This document shows, piece by piece, positions 63,160 through 64,000 of a DNA stretch of 64,000 nucleotides; within the stretch, counting starts at the first letter, position 1, and each line of letters starts with the position of its first letter. A program made the position numbers and the translations under genes. Source of the DNA: Adhaeribacter rhizoryzae (GTDB taxonomy: Bacteria > Bacteroidota > Bacteroidia > Cytophagales > Hymenobacteraceae); contig NZ_VWSF01000021.1 in the NCBI RefSeq assembly GCF_008629685.1, forward strand, positions 1 through 64,000, given 5' to 3'. A model generated the notes under the pieces. The model made no database searches and was not told where the DNA came from. It saw only the letters and a list, made by a program, of their open reading frames with translations.

Positions 63160-63470
63160 GTGTGGTTAGTTTTATCTGCAGGTAATTATCTACCCGTAGT
63201 AAGTTAAAAATAAAATTAACTGCCCGATAAATTATTTATAAAGCCGGTACTTCAGTAAAGCCGCATACTACTTTTTTTCAATTCACTAATAAAACTAAAA
63301 TCCAAAAAAAAGTAAAACTGGTTTTAAATAATAGGCCGGTTGCTTAGTTAATTTTTATTATTTTAGAAGCAAGTTCCGCTATTGTTAAATTATGGTTAAC
63401 TTATTCAGCTTAAGCTAATATTCTGGCTGATTAGTGATTATTTTGAACCGGAATTAAAAAACAATAATCT
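63160..63470. other. 311-bp AT-rich gap between divergent genes
   Basis: It holds the promoters of the SMP-30 gene and of the PhoX-type gene. No frame, repeat or hairpin stands out; no TAnnTTTG match was found. Confidence 0.45.
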
Positions 63471-64000
63471 ATGGCAGTTTCAAGACGTGATTTTATTCGT
63501 ACCTCTGGCTTGGTTAGTTTAGGCTTTTTAGGATTAGATAATTTGGCTGCCAAAGCAGCCCTTACCGTTTTTAACCCCGAAAAGCCGGCTGCCATTGGTT
63601 ATGGCCCGCTAGCAACCCAAGACGGTAGCCCGCTAAGCTTACCCAAAGGGTTTTCCTGTAAAATTATTTCCCGGCGGGGCGATAAAATGAACGATGGCCT
63701 GCTATCGCCGGGTGCCCACGACGGCATGGGATCTTTTGCCTGGAAAAACAACCAGGTTATGCTGATTCGGAACCACGAATTATCGCCGGGAAATTTTGAA
63801 CGAGGCCCCTACGGTGCCGATAAAGCTTTATTAAATAAAGTTGATAAAGCCAGAATATACGATTTTGGCAAAGGTGCGCAAACCTGTTTGGGCGGTACCA
63901 CTACGTTGTTGTTTGATGAGCAACACCAGCAGGTAGAACTGGAATATTTAAGCCTGACCGGAACGGTACGAAACTGCGCCGGCGGCATTACTCCCTGGAA
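63471..64000 (+). CDS. Tat-exported PhoX/DUF839-family protein (3' end outside window)
   Basis: The frame starts at ATG 63471 and is open to the window edge (about 176 residues). A twin-arginine signal is clear: VSRRDFIRTSGLVSLGFLG. It is followed by AIGYGPLATQDGSPLSLPKGF and the blocks SPGAHDGMGSF and LIRNHELSPG, which are typical of the DUF839/PhoX phosphatase family, whose members use calcium and iron. The match to this family is good but the C-terminal metal ligands lie beyond the window, so activity cannot be judged. Confidence 0.8.
   Translation, partial: MAVSRRDFIRTSGLVSLGFLGLDNLAAKAALTVFNPEKPAAIGYGPLATQDGSPLSLPKGFSCKIISRRGDKMNDGLLSPGAHDGMGSFAWKNNQVMLIRNHELSPGNFERGPYGADKALLNKVDKARIYDFGKGAQTCLGGTTTLLFDEQHQQVELEYLSLTGTVRNCAGGITPW

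Noticed and set aside
1-64000. CRISPR array, tRNA, rRNA or prophage
   Set aside because: No regularly spaced direct repeats, clover-leaf sequences, rRNA segments or phage structural genes were recognised on either strand.

Overview
The window looks like a chromosomal segment of a Bacteroidota bacterium, most likely order Cytophagales (a Hymenobacteraceae/Adhaeribacter-type genome is my guess, not proven). The reasons are a type IX secretion C-terminal sorting domain at the left edge, a SusC/SusD pair, several FG-GAP/VCBS and ASPIC/UnbV lipoproteins, a pinensin-type lanthipeptide locus, starts without Shine-Dalgarno sequences, and many lipoprotein signals with short acidic or polar tails. I see no rRNA, tRNA, CRISPR array, phage or intact insertion sequence.

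Layout. (1) 1-6.5 kb: the end of a T9SS cargo gene, an ECF sigma factor with a membrane TPR partner that looks like its regulator, a convergent TPR-CHAT caspase-like membrane protein, and an unrecognised 370-residue membrane protein. (2) 6.8-17.6 kb, all on the minus strand: a complete lanthipeptide locus with two precursors that share a leader and differ in the core, a C39-peptidase ABC exporter, a LanC cyclase with a 240-residue extra C-terminus, an HlyD-type adaptor, and a LanB dehydratase split into a large glutamylation protein and a small elimination protein. (3) 18-27.6 kb: a GH78-type glycosidase, a small membrane protein, then a minus-strand group of secreted ADP-ribosylglycohydrolase, secreted nucleoside hydrolase, ribokinase, an apiosidase-like DUF5060/DUF4038 hydrolase and a DUF1080 protein. 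(4) 27.8-44.2 kb: a minus-strand nutrient locus with LacI regulator, SusC, SusD, two overlapping ASPIC/FG-GAP lipoproteins, a vanadium-haloperoxidase-like PAP2 lipoprotein and a further FG-GAP lipoprotein. A perfect 13-bp inverted repeat lies in the 880-bp gap between the LacI gene and susC. (5) 44.9-55.3 kb: a cytochrome c/PA14/propeller lipoprotein, NDH-2, an amidase, an amidohydrolase and a PQQ-type sugar dehydrogenase. (6) 55.6-61.6 kb: a heavy-metal RND locus in which the CzcA/CusA pump is fused to its TolC-type outer-membrane partner, followed by the adaptor. (7) 61.7-64 kb: a CsbD-like protein, an SMP-30/gluconolactonase-type lipoprotein and the start of a Tat-exported PhoX/DUF839 protein.

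How the parts work together. The lanthipeptide locus is self-contained: precursor, dehydration, cyclisation, leader removal and export. Regions 3-5 read as a scavenging toolkit, with extracytoplasmic glycosidases, nucleoside/ADP-ribose hydrolases and sugar dehydrogenases feeding a TonB-dependent importer. Several gaps carry short dispersed inverted-repeat elements in two families, plus one 114-bp MITE-like element.

The best candidates for new biology are the two-component pinensin-like locus with its enlarged LanC and LanB, the RND-TolC fusion with a signal peptide buried in the middle, and the ECF sigma/TPR/periplasmic CHAT group. All functions are inferred from reading motifs; no database search was possible.
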